Assembly (NCBI GenBank): GCA_900471925.1
Contig: UCGV01000036.1
Coordinates: 85,921-149,920 of the forward strand
DNA from: Hyphomicrobiales bacterium
GTDB taxonomy: Bacteria > Pseudomonadota > Alphaproteobacteria > Rhizobiales > Rhizobiaceae
DNA: 64,000 nt
Direction: 5' to 3'
The notes beneath the pieces are model-generated. The model saw nothing but the letters and a program-made list of their open reading frames with translations, was not told the origin of the DNA and searched no databases. Within the stretch, counting starts at the first letter, position 1. Every line of letters begins with the position of its first letter. This document shows, piece by piece, positions 19,623 to 28,574 of the stretch. The translations under genes were made by a program, and so were the position numbers.

Positions 19623-20743
19623 CGGGCCGCCTCCGCCAGCACACCGCCGGTCACCGGCTGGTTGACACCCGTCGTGCCGGGATAGGTCAGCGGCAGGCCC
19701 TCCAGCGAGCGTACCGCAAGATAGGCCCAGGCCTCGGCCTCCATCGCATCGCCGTCGAAACCGGCCTCTTCCGCGCTCATGACGGTCGAGCCTTTCCTCT
19801 TTGCCATCTCGGCAAACTCGCTCATGATCGCGCCGTTCAGCCGCCCGCCACCGCAGACGATATAGACCGATGGGCTTTCCGGCAGGTAGGAGGCCGATTT
19901 GACGATCGAGGCGGCTGCGACATGCGCCAGCGTGCGCGCGCCGTCCTCAAGGCTCGCCTCGCCATCCGCCAGCGGCTTGAAATCGCCCCGGTCGAGCGAA
20001 CGCCTGACATTGCCGCTGAAGAAGGGGCTGCCGAGATAGCGCGCGGCAACATCGGCCACCACCCGCCCGCGCCCGCCAATCTCGCCGCCCGGATCGTAGG
20101 TCTTGCCGGTCTGCATCTCCACCCACTGGTCGATCAGCGTATTGCCGGGGCCGCTGTCGAAGGCGGCGATGCGGCCTTCCGCGCCGATATAGGTGAGGTT
20201 GGAAATACCGCCGATATTGACGAAGCACACGCTCTGTCCGCCCGTCTGGAAGCGGCCGGCGAGCGCTGCGTGGTAAGCCGGTACCAGCGGCGCACCCTGC
20301 CCGCCATGCACCATGTCATTGGCGCGCATATCATAAACGACGGAAATGCCGGTGCGTTCGGCGAGAAGCGTGCCGTCGCCGATCTGGATCGTCAGGGCAT
20401 CATCCGGCCGGTGCAGCACGGTCTGGCCGTGGAAGCCGAGCACGTCGATCTCATCGCGACGAAGGCCGAATTTGCCGATAAATGCCGTAACGGCATCTGC
20501 GTGACGTTCGGTCAGTTCCAACTCGATGTCACGCAGTTCATCCGGTCGGGCATTGCGGTCCGTCAGCGGCCGGGCCAGCTCGAGCGCCCGCTTCAGCCGG
20601 TCGCGAAAACCGCCGTCATAGGGCACGCCGAGAAACGGACCGCGCTCGATAAAACCGCGTCCGTCTGTCCGCAGAAGCGCCACATCGATGCCATCCATCG
20701 AGGTGCCGCTCATCAAGCCGATCGCAGTCCTGATGATATCCAT
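19619..20743 (-). CDS. anmK: anhydro-N-acetylmuramic acid kinase
   Basis: A 374-residue sugar kinase that opens and phosphorylates 1,6-anhydro-MurNAc to MurNAc-6-P in cell-wall recycling. The ATP loop is GLMSGTSMDGIDVALL near residues 9-24; GFHGQTVLHRP and FDSGPGNTLIDQW are further family blocks. Length is normal. It is divergent from tyrS across 120 bases, and co-transcribed with the downstream acetyltransferase. Confidence 0.95.
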   Translation of the reverse strand: MDIIRTAIGLMSGTSMDGIDVALLRTDGRGFIERGPFLGVPYDGGFRDRLKRALELARPLTDRNARPDELRDIELELTERHADAVTAFIGKFGLRRDEIDVLGFHGQTVLHRPDDALTIQIGDGTLLAERTGISVVYDMRANDMVHGGQGAPLVPAYHAALAGRFQTGGQSVCFVNIGGISNLTYIGAEGRIAAFDSGPGNTLIDQWVEMQTGKTYDPGGEIGGRGRVVADVAARYLGSPFFSGNVRRSLDRGDFKPLADGEASLEDGARTLAHVAAASIVKSASYLPESPSVYIVCGGGRLNGAIMSEFAEMAKRKGSTVMSAEEAGFDGDAMEAEAWAYLAVRSLEGLPLTYPGTTGVNQPVTGGVLAEAAR

Positions 20744-20863
20744 TGCGCCGCGCGCCTTTCATGCGATTCCCGGATGCACTTTTGCAAAAACAGTGCTAAA
20801 CGCGCCGCGACGGTTCAACAAGCGTCAATCCCTTTCCTGTCCGACGTTCAAGAGACGAAGCCC

Positions 20864-22120
20864 ATGCCCGAGTTCAAGTCCGATTTCCTCCGCACGCTGC
20901 AAGAGCGCGGCTTCATTCATCAGATTTCCGATGAAAGCGGCCTCGACGATCTTTTCGCCAAGGAAACCGTGACGGCCTATATTGGCTTCGATCCGACGGC
21001 CCCCAGCCTGCACGCCGGATCGCTCATCCAGATCATGATGCTGCACTGGATGCAGAAGACCGGCCATCGCGCCATCTCGCTGATGGGCGGCGGCACCGGC
21101 ATGGTCGGCGATCCCTCCTTCAAGGAGGAAGCACGCCAGCTGATGACGGTCGATACGATCGAAGGCAACATCGCCTCCATCAAGCGCGTCTTCTCGAACT
21201 ACCTGAACTATGGCGACGGTCCCAAGGACGCGCTGATGATCAACAATGCCGAATGGCTGCGTTCGCTGAATTATCTCGAGTTCCTGCGCGATGTCGGCAA
21301 GCATTTCTCGGTCAACCGCATGCTCGCCTTCGACAGCGTCAAGACGCGCCTCGACCGCGAACAGTCGCTGTCCTTCCTGGAATTCAACTACATGATCCTC
21401 CAGGCCTATGACTTCGTCGAACTCGCCAAGCGTTACGACTGCCGCCTGCAGATGGGCGGTTCGGACCAGTGGGGCAATATCGTCAACGGCATCGACCTCG
21501 GTCACCGTATGGGGACCAAGCAGCTCTACGCGCTGACCTCGCCGCTGCTGACGACCTCTTCGGGCGCCAAGATGGGCAAGTCGGCGACCGGCGCCGTCTG
21601 GCTGAATGCCGACATGCTCTCGACCTATGATTTCTGGCAGTATTGGCGCAACACCGAAGATGCAGACGTCTCGCGCTTCCTGAAGCTCTACACCACGCTG
21701 CCGATGGATGAGATCGCCCGCCTTTCGGCACTCGGCGGCTCTGAGATCAACGAGGTCAAGAAGATCCTGGCGACTGAGGTCACCGCGATCCTGCACGGCC
21801 GCGAAGCCGCCGAACAGGCGGCCGAAACCGCCCGCAAGACCTTCGAGGAAGGCGGCCTTTCAGACAACCTGCCGTCGGTGGAAGTTCCGGCTGCCGAACT
21901 CGATGCCGGCATCGGCCTGCTCTCGCTGATCGTCCGCGCAGGCCTCGCCGCCTCGAACGGTGAAGCGCGTCGTCACGTCCAGGGCGGCGCCGTGCGCATC
22001 AACGACCAGGCAGTCAGCGACGAGCGCACGGTCATCGGCAGCGGCGAGATCACCGCTGATGGCGTGATCAAGCTGTCGCTCGGCAAGAAGAAGCACATTC
22101 TGATCCGCCGCGCAGCCTGA
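20864..22120 (+). CDS. tyrS: tyrosyl-tRNA synthetase
   Basis: A 418-residue class I synthetase charging tRNA-Tyr. The HIGH motif appears as HAGS from residue 50 and KMSKS as KMGKS from residue 236; YIGFDPTAPSLHAG and QMGGSDQWGNI are the tyrosine-pocket blocks. Residues from about 350 form an S4 RNA-binding domain (ARRHVQGGAVRINDQ). The ATG at 20864 starts MPEFKSDFL; the longer open frame upstream overlaps anmK on the other strand and is not coding. Confidence 0.97.
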   Translation: MPEFKSDFLRTLQERGFIHQISDESGLDDLFAKETVTAYIGFDPTAPSLHAGSLIQIMMLHWMQKTGHRAISLMGGGTGMVGDPSFKEEARQLMTVDTIEGNIASIKRVFSNYLNYGDGPKDALMINNAEWLRSLNYLEFLRDVGKHFSVNRMLAFDSVKTRLDREQSLSFLEFNYMILQAYDFVELAKRYDCRLQMGGSDQWGNIVNGIDLGHRMGTKQLYALTSPLLTTSSGAKMGKSATGAVWLNADMLSTYDFWQYWRNTEDADVSRFLKLYTTLPMDEIARLSALGGSEINEVKKILATEVTAILHGREAAEQAAETARKTFEEGGLSDNLPSVEVPAAELDAGIGLLSLIVRAGLAASNGEARRHVQGGAVRINDQAVSDERTVIGSGEITADGVIKLSLGKKKHILIRRAA

Positions 22121-22141
22121 TCGGCCAAGCGGATGACACGA

Positions 22142-22173
22142 TAAAAAAGGCCGGCCATTGTGCCGGCTTTTTC
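22142..22173. terminator. bidirectional terminator between tyrS and the AsmA-like gene
   Basis: GCCGGC arms around CATTGT are flanked by an A-run on the left and a T-run on the right (CTTTTTC), with one bulged G. Placed between convergent stops, it can terminate both transcripts. Confidence 0.8.
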
Positions 22174-22188
22174 TTTGCCTGGTTCAAA

Positions 22189-25100
22189 TCACTGGAATTC
22201 GAAGATCTGGCGGAAGACGCCGGGCGCGATCACCGAGAGCGGATTGATCTGCAGGTTCGGCTGATCGAACTTGCCGGTCAGCTTGAAGGTGATGCCGATC
22301 AGGCCGCGATCCGAACCGTTGCCGAGAATGACGCCGATCAGCGGCAGTTCGGCGAACAGACGGTTCAGTCCATAAGCCGGCATGAAGGTGCCGGTCATGT
22401 CCATGTTGCCCTTCGCATCGCGCACCACGCCCTGGAAGGTCGCGCCGATCTGGTCGCCGCGCAACACGCCGTTTTCGATGGCGATCGCTCCGCCTCGTGA
22501 TACGACGCGGGCAAAGCCGCGTTGGAAACGCTGCGAGGACGTGTCGATGTCGCGCTTCACCGCTTCGTTGAGACTGCGCTGATCGGACCCCACGGGCGTG
22601 GAAACGATCGAATGCAGGCGCTGTTCGTTGACGATCGAGAAGCGGCGCACATCGAGCGAGCCGTCCCAGCCGCGGCCTGCGCCGAGGCGGATGGCGAGAT
22701 TGAGCAACCCGCCCTGCATATGCTGGTAGAGATCGGCGAAGCGCGAGACCGATCCTGCGTCGCCACTGGTAATGTTGATGACGCCGCCGTTCTGCATCTG
22801 GCTGACGACCGCCTCGCCGCTGTCGGTGATGCCGGAGAAGTTCAGCGACTGCAGCTTGCTGCCAACAAGACCGGTCTGCGCCTGGAAATTGCCGATCTTC
22901 TCGTCGTTGAAGCCGATGATGTTCTGAAGCTTGGCCTTGACGCTGATGCTGGTCGCATCACCGTCACCGCCGCCATTGCCGCTGTCCGAATCCGATTTCA
23001 GCCGGGCGATGATCGGCCGCGCATCGGCGCTGGCGCCGGAGACGACGATATCGAAGCCGCCCTTGCTGCGCTTCAGCGACAGCGCGAAATCGTCGACGGA
23101 AGAGAGCTTGACGCTGTCGAAATCCGCAGAGGTAAGGCCGCCCTTGCCGAGCACCATCGCACCCGCTGCACCGAAACCATCGCCCTTCAGCTGGAAATTC
23201 CTGATCTGCGTATTGTCGGCCGGGCCCGATATCTCGAATTCGGCATTGGCGGGAATGCCGACGCCCTTGGACCAGCCGATCCAGGGAAGGTCGAGCGATG
23301 CCCTGCCGAGGTCGAGCTGCACATCCTGCCGGTCCTCGTCCATCCGCGTCAGCACCAGCTTCACGCTGCCGCCGAGGATGCTGGAAAGGCCCGGCAGAAG
23401 CTTCTCGCGCTGGTCGCCGTTCAGCGTCGTCGTGATCACGCGCTGCGGCTCGATGCCGGAGTTCTTGTCCACCGGCTCCAGCATGTCGATATCGGCGGAA
23501 ACGCCATCGATGTCGGCCTTGCCATCGACCTTGACCTGCTGCGGATCGGCGTCGAGCGTGCCGTCGAGATTGCTGATCGTGCGCCCTGAAAACGGCTTGG
23601 CGAGCGCCACGTCCGTCAGCTTCATCTGCGCCTTCCATTCGGCCGGCGGCGGATTCTGCGAGGAGAGCAGGCCGAAATGCGCCTGCACATGCGCGTTGAT
23701 GTTGCCCTTGAGATCATCGGGCGTGAAGCCGGCACGCTGCAGCACCTGGATCGGTTTGTAGGTCAGAAGCTCACCCACCGCATCGGCCGTCCCTGCAACG
23801 GAAAGGTCGATATCGGCCATCAGCGGCTTGTCGTAGGTCGCAGGCATCACGAAGGTGCCGGGCTGCAGCGCCACCGACCGGCCTGACGGAAAATAGGATG
23901 TGCCGCTCTTCAGCGAGATCGTCGCCCGTGGCCCCGTCAGGTCGAAATGCGCCGCCGTATCGCGCACCGGTGGGATTTCACCGGCGACATTCAGGCGTGT
24001 TCCGACAATGTCGAAAGAGATGCGGAGCTGGTTCTCGTCGAGTTTCAGGCCGCGCCCGCCTGATGCCTCATCCAGGCGTCCCGGCGGAATGAAGACGGAG
24101 ATGGAGGCGTCGGTCACCACGCCGCCGAAGAGATTGGAGAGCACCCATGTGCGCACTTTCGGTGCCATCCAGAACGGCCAGAGCTGTTTGATCGCCGTCG
24201 TCTGCATCTGCTGCGACTGGCCGGCGAAACTGATCTCCGGCGATTTGTCGTTCAGGCGCAGATGCAATGCACCGTAGAGAGAACCGAGCGGCGAGGACGC
24301 CACCATATTGGTGAACTGGAACTCACGGCCGGCAACCAGATAGCGCCCGGTCGCCTGGAGGTCGAAGGAGAGCGGCTGCTCGCCTGAATTGGGTGCTGCC
24401 GTGCCGCCACTGATCAGTGCGTCGATGCCGAAACCCTTGCCAGCATTAGGGTCGAGCTTGTCGAGATCGATGATGGCGCCGTTGAATGGCAGCGTGGTGG
24501 CGCCGAGCCTGAGCTGCGACTTGGCGATCTCGAGCGTCTCCTTGTCGAAATCATAGGCAAGGTTGAGCTGTCCATCTGTCAGATCCTGCCAGTCGCCATC
24601 GACATAGATGCGGCCGGGGTCGAGGTCGAGAGACGCGGTAAGCTCGGGTTTGACGCCATCGGCGGCACGGATCGCCGAGAGCGTCAGATTGCCGAACGCA
24701 TTGAGCCCCTGGCGGATTTCGCCGTCCTCGTTGCGCTTCAGCGCAAAGGGCGTCAGGTCGGCATGAGTGAGCGTGGCGATCAGGCGTGAGGCGTGACCAT
24801 CCGCCTCCTCGGCGATGACATTGAGGTCTGAGGCCTCGCCATTGATCGAAATCTGACCGCTGAGCTGCAGAGAATGCGGGCCGGCATGTTCGAAGGCGAG
24901 ATTGTCGACGACCAGTGACACCGGTCCGTTCGCGGTATCGGCGAGCTTGATGTCGATACCGGAAATGCGCACCGAATCGGTGCCGCCGCGCTCGACGAAG
25001 GTCTCGAATATGTCGAGATGCGAGAAAACCGTCTCCACGACGCCGGGAATGGCATCGACGCGCAGATTGTCCATCCTGATGGGATCGCTGGATGGAAGCA

Positions 25101-25587
25101 GCGACGTATCGAGCGCGATCCCCTCTGCCTCGACGGCCGTCACCGCGATCCGGCCGCGGAAGAGCTGCAGCGGATCGAGCGCCATGCGCATGGAGGATGT
25201 GGTGGAAAGATGCTGACCGCTTTGCTGGTCGATCATGTTGACGTCGCGCGCTTCGAGCGCCAGCCTGAGGCCCGATGTGAAACGGATGACGGTCGAGCCG
25301 ACCTCGGCGCGGTAGCGCGGACCGAGCGCACCGTTCAGCGCCATCTGCGCCTGCCTGGAAAGTGGCGCGTCGATGATCCCGCTTTCGATGGTGAAGACGA
25401 GCGCCGCCAGAAGGAACAGCAGGACCACGCAGAAACCGCCGGTCACCTTTGCCGTGCCGCGCATGCGCGAACGCGGCGGCGGGCAATGCACAATAAGAGG
25501 ATCCTCCACCTGCGCGGAGGGCAGATGGTGCAAGGCGACGATGTCCTTCTTACGGAACGTGACTTTTTCGCCGCGAATGGCTGACAT
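22189..25587 (-). CDS. large AsmA/YhdP-like envelope protein
   Basis: A 1132-residue protein with a single N-terminal membrane helix near residues 46-66 (GGFCVVLLFLLAALVFTIES) followed by a very long periplasmic beta-rich region of the DUF3971/AsmA-C type. The end (NRLFAELPLIGVILGNGSDR) is the conserved C-terminal block. In E. coli, YhdP and relatives bridge inner and outer membranes for phospholipid transport; a similar role is inferred. The frame continues open to 26136 opposite bcp; ATG 25587 is the plausible start. Confidence 0.88.
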   Translation of the reverse strand: MSAIRGEKVTFRKKDIVALHHLPSAQVEDPLIVHCPPPRSRMRGTAKVTGGFCVVLLFLLAALVFTIESGIIDAPLSRQAQMALNGALGPRYRAEVGSTVIRFTSGLRLALEARDVNMIDQQSGQHLSTTSSMRMALDPLQLFRGRIAVTAVEAEGIALDTSLLPSSDPIRMDNLRVDAIPGVVETVFSHLDIFETFVERGGTDSVRISGIDIKLADTANGPVSLVVDNLAFEHAGPHSLQLSGQISINGEASDLNVIAEEADGHASRLIATLTHADLTPFALKRNEDGEIRQGLNAFGNLTLSAIRAADGVKPELTASLDLDPGRIYVDGDWQDLTDGQLNLAYDFDKETLEIAKSQLRLGATTLPFNGAIIDLDKLDPNAGKGFGIDALISGGTAAPNSGEQPLSFDLQATGRYLVAGREFQFTNMVASSPLGSLYGALHLRLNDKSPEISFAGQSQQMQTTAIKQLWPFWMAPKVRTWVLSNLFGGVVTDASISVFIPPGRLDEASGGRGLKLDENQLRISFDIVGTRLNVAGEIPPVRDTAAHFDLTGPRATISLKSGTSYFPSGRSVALQPGTFVMPATYDKPLMADIDLSVAGTADAVGELLTYKPIQVLQRAGFTPDDLKGNINAHVQAHFGLLSSQNPPPAEWKAQMKLTDVALAKPFSGRTISNLDGTLDADPQQVKVDGKADIDGVSADIDMLEPVDKNSGIEPQRVITTTLNGDQREKLLPGLSSILGGSVKLVLTRMDEDRQDVQLDLGRASLDLPWIGWSKGVGIPANAEFEISGPADNTQIRNFQLKGDGFGAAGAMVLGKGGLTSADFDSVKLSSVDDFALSLKRSKGGFDIVVSGASADARPIIARLKSDSDSGNGGGDGDATSISVKAKLQNIIGFNDEKIGNFQAQTGLVGSKLQSLNFSGITDSGEAVVSQMQNGGVINITSGDAGSVSRFADLYQHMQGGLLNLAIRLGAGRGWDGSLDVRRFSIVNEQRLHSIVSTPVGSDQRSLNEAVKRDIDTSSQRFQRGFARVVSRGGAIAIENGVLRGDQIGATFQGVVRDAKGNMDMTGTFMPAYGLNRLFAELPLIGVILGNGSDRGLIGITFKLTGKFDQPNLQINPLSVIAPGVFRQIFEFQ

Positions 25588-25704
25588 GCGCCTTGGGAAA
25601 CTCCTCGACTGGGGTTGATTCTCTGTGCGGGACGCCGGTTCGTCCACTATATAACCGGTTCGATATAGTATCTCTCCTAAACCCGGCAAAAGAAAGTTTT
25701 GAGA

Positions 25705-26178
25705 ATGTCCGCTCCCGGTATTGGCTCTGCCGCTCCCGATTTCAGCCTGCCCCGCGATGGCGGCGGCCGTATTTCTCTCTCGGATTTTCATGGAAAGCCG
25801 GTGGTTCTGTTCTTCTACCCCAAGGATGACACGACTGGCTGCACGACCGAATCGCTTGACTTCACCGCCCTTGCCGAAGAGTTCGCAGCCGCGGGTGCGG
25901 CCGTCGTCGGCATGTCGCCCGATTCGGCCACCTGCCACGATCGCTTCGTGAAGAAACACAAGCTGACGGTGGCACTTGCCTCCGACGAGGAGAAGACCAC
26001 GCTGCAGGCCTATGGCGTGTGGAAGGAAAAGAAGATGTACGGCCGCACCTTCATGGGGGTCGAGCGCACCACATTCCTGATCCGTCAGGACGGCACGATT
26101 GCCACCATCTGGCAGAAGGTGAAGGTAGCAGGCCATGCCGAAACGGTGCTTGCAGCCGTTAGGAACCTCGCCGCGTGA
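25705..26178 (+). CDS. bcp: thiol peroxidase, Bcp/PrxQ-type peroxiredoxin
   Basis: A 157-residue peroxiredoxin reducing peroxides. The peroxidatic Cys is in YPKDDTTGCTTES near residue 48. The usual PrxQ resolving Cys five residues later is absent; instead a Cys in SPDSATCHDRF near residue 75 may resolve the disulfide from helix alpha-3, as in one PrxQ subgroup. It is divergent from the AsmA-like gene; a TTG two codons upstream is less likely as start. It overlaps the next gene by four bases. Confidence 0.93.
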   Translation: MSAPGIGSAAPDFSLPRDGGGRISLSDFHGKPVVLFFYPKDDTTGCTTESLDFTALAEEFAAAGAAVVGMSPDSATCHDRFVKKHKLTVALASDEEKTTLQAYGVWKEKKMYGRTFMGVERTTFLIRQDGTIATIWQKVKVAGHAETVLAAVRNLAA

Positions 26179-26993
26179 CCACCATTACCTCGCTGCGCGG
26201 CGGCGCGATCGATGCGATCCGCTCCGCCGATCTCGACCGCAAGACGGCGCTGGCCCAGGAGAGCGCCACCAGATGGTTCGAGCGGCGCATCTCGCTGCGC
26301 TCGCCGCTGGATGCCCCCCTGCCCGAGCGCCCCGGCCGTCCGGACAAGCCGTTGCTGGTGCCGCCGACCCAGGTCAAGAAGCGCTCGCTGCACACCATAC
26401 CCGGTCGCATTTCACTGCTGCACGCGATCGCCCATATCGAACTCAACGCCGTCGATCTGGCACTCGATATCGTCGCACGGTTCGCTTCTGCTCATGTGCC
26501 GAACTCCTTCTTCGACGGCTGGATGCAGGTGGCTTTCGAAGAGGCGAAGCATTTCCGCATGGTGCGCAAGCGGCTGAACGATCTCGGCGCCGATTATGGC
26601 GACATGCCCGCCCATGACGGTCTCTGGCAGGCGGCACACTCGACCCGCAACGACCTGACGGCCCGCCTCGCTGTCGTGCCGCTTATTCTCGAAGCGCGCG
26701 GGCTCGATGTCACGCCCGCGCTGCAGGCCAAGATGCGCGAGACCGGCGATCTCGAAAGTGCTGCCGTTCTCGATGTCATTTACAACGACGAAAAGGGCCA
26801 TGTCGCCGTCGGCGCCAAATGGTTCCGCTTCCTTTGCGCCCGTGAGAAGCGCGATCCGGCAAGGACCTTCCAGGAGCTGGTGCGGGCGAATTTCCGTGGG
26901 CCTTTGAAGGCGCCTTTCAATGATGTGGCGCGCGCCGAAGCCGGCCTGACGCCCTCGTTTTACAGGGCGCTGACCTCGACCAGCCAGAGCTGA
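26175..26993 (+). CDS. DUF455 ferritin-like protein
   Basis: A 272-residue DUF455 protein with a ferritin-like di-iron pattern: HAIAHIELNAVDLALDI, then FEEAKHFRMV and later IYNDEKGHVAVG supply Glu and His ligands (E-x-x-H type). Function is unknown. Translation begins at a GTG that overlaps the bcp stop (GTGA), so it is coupled to the peroxiredoxin, which suggests a role linked to oxidative stress or iron. Confidence 0.9.
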   Translation: MTTITSLRGGAIDAIRSADLDRKTALAQESATRWFERRISLRSPLDAPLPERPGRPDKPLLVPPTQVKKRSLHTIPGRISLLHAIAHIELNAVDLALDIVARFASAHVPNSFFDGWMQVAFEEAKHFRMVRKRLNDLGADYGDMPAHDGLWQAAHSTRNDLTARLAVVPLILEARGLDVTPALQAKMRETGDLESAAVLDVIYNDEKGHVAVGAKWFRFLCAREKRDPARTFQELVRANFRGPLKAPFNDVARAEAGLTPSFYRALTSTSQS

Positions 26994-27099
26994 TAGGTAA
27001 GCTCTGGCTTGCCGATGTAAACCGACTGTTAACCATAAATGTATGTAATCGGACCCCATAGAAGCGGGCGCTGAAAAGCGAATCTTTGGGAGGCCCTCC

Positions 27100-28419
27100 G
27101 TGACGAGCGGACATCACAGTCGGGTATTCGGCAAGAGGGCACAGGAACACGTTCTCATTCTCGCCAGCGGCGACAAGGTGCGCCACATGACGGTGAAGCC
27201 GTGGATGGCGGCTCTTGCTTTTTGCTTCGTCGGCGTCTTCTCCATCGGCTACCTGCTTGCCACCTCCTACCTCGTGCTGCGCGATGACCTGATCGGCGCG
27301 ACCATGGCCCGCCAGGCCCGCATGCAGCATGATTACGAGGACCGTATTGCCGCACTGCGCGCGCAGGTCGACCGCATCACCTCCCGCCAGCTGCTCGACC
27401 AGCAGGTCGTCGAGGACAAGGTCGACAAGCTGATGGAGCAGCAGATGGCGCTGACCTCGCGCCACGGCAAGCTCGACAATCTGCTCGATCGCGCCGAAAG
27501 CTCCGGTCTCACGGGCAAGGAAGCGCCTGCCGATGGCGTGCCGGCGCAATCCTACGCGCCTGATATCAAGGACAAGCGCGCTTCGCTGTCGGGCGGCGCC
27601 CAGGCGATCGAAAAGCTGATGTCTGCGGACAATGAGCCCGCGGACGCGGGAGCGCCCGACAATTCCACCCTCGCCTATGTTCCATCGGAGGAAACCGTCG
27701 GCGACCGCGCCGACCGCATCTTCTCCAAGGTCACCCTGTCGCTGAAGAGCGTCGAGCAGGACCAGAAGAGCCGCATCGATCAGCTGACGAGCGATGCCGG
27801 CAATGCTGCCGATACGATCGAAGGCGTGCTCGACCGCTTCCATATCCCGGTACCATCGGAAACGGTGGCAGCCAGGCAGGACGAAGACGCCGTCGGCGGA
27901 CCCTATGTGGAGCCGGAAAGCAACGACGATTTCAACAATTCTCTGATCCAGCTCGACGGTGCCCTGACTCGGCTGGAAGCCGTGCGCAGCACCGCCGAAT
28001 CCCTGCCCTTCCGCAATCCGGCCATCGGCAAGGAAGTCACCAGCCCCTTCGGCAACCGTCGCGATCCGTTCCTCGGTCGACTGGCACTCCATTCCGGCAT
28101 CGATTTCCGCTTCTCGCCCGGTGAGCGGGTTCGCCCGACGGCGCCCGGCAAGGTCACCACCGCCGGCTGGACGGGAGGCTATGGCAATATGGTCGAGGTC
28201 GATCACGGCAACGGCATCTCGACGCGCTACGGCCACATGTCGGAAATTCTGGTCAAGGTCGGCGATACGGTCGACCGCAACGACGTCATCGGCCTCGCGG
28301 GCAGCACCGGTCGGTCCACCGGTACGCACCTGCATTATGAGGTGCGTCAGGATGGACGTGCCGTCGATCCGATCTATTTCATGAATGCCGGCCTTAAACT
28401 TGCCACTTATATAAAATAG
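27100..28419 (+). CDS. M23 family metallopeptidase (murein endopeptidase-like)
   Basis: A 439-residue envelope protein with one N-terminal membrane helix (residues 35-57), a coiled-coil stalk (about 70-130), a polar linker and a C-terminal LytM/M23 domain from about residue 305. Zinc ligands are visible: H331 and D335 in HSGIDF and H412 in HLHYE. It probably cleaves peptidoglycan cross-links during growth or division. GTG start with GGGAGG upstream. Confidence 0.92.
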   Translation: MTSGHHSRVFGKRAQEHVLILASGDKVRHMTVKPWMAALAFCFVGVFSIGYLLATSYLVLRDDLIGATMARQARMQHDYEDRIAALRAQVDRITSRQLLDQQVVEDKVDKLMEQQMALTSRHGKLDNLLDRAESSGLTGKEAPADGVPAQSYAPDIKDKRASLSGGAQAIEKLMSADNEPADAGAPDNSTLAYVPSEETVGDRADRIFSKVTLSLKSVEQDQKSRIDQLTSDAGNAADTIEGVLDRFHIPVPSETVAARQDEDAVGGPYVEPESNDDFNNSLIQLDGALTRLEAVRSTAESLPFRNPAIGKEVTSPFGNRRDPFLGRLALHSGIDFRFSPGERVRPTAPGKVTTAGWTGGYGNMVEVDHGNGISTRYGHMSEILVKVGDTVDRNDVIGLAGSTGRSTGTHLHYEVRQDGRAVDPIYFMNAGLKLATYIK

Positions 28420-28574
28420 CTCCTCGCGGTAACGAACACTTCACCTCGCTCCCTGGGGTGGAGCCTCTATTCCTTGACTTGCCGGCCGTTTCGGACTATG
28501 TCGCGCACCATTGCGGCATGCAATCCTGCCGACTCGCCAGAGACCGGCCGAACGGAACGGAAACAGTTTTCCCT

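Noticed and set aside
28458..28574. N-terminal extension of the helicase from a GTG at 28458
   Set aside because: The extra 39 residues do not look like a helicase N-terminus; homologues start at the TTFAELGLS position.
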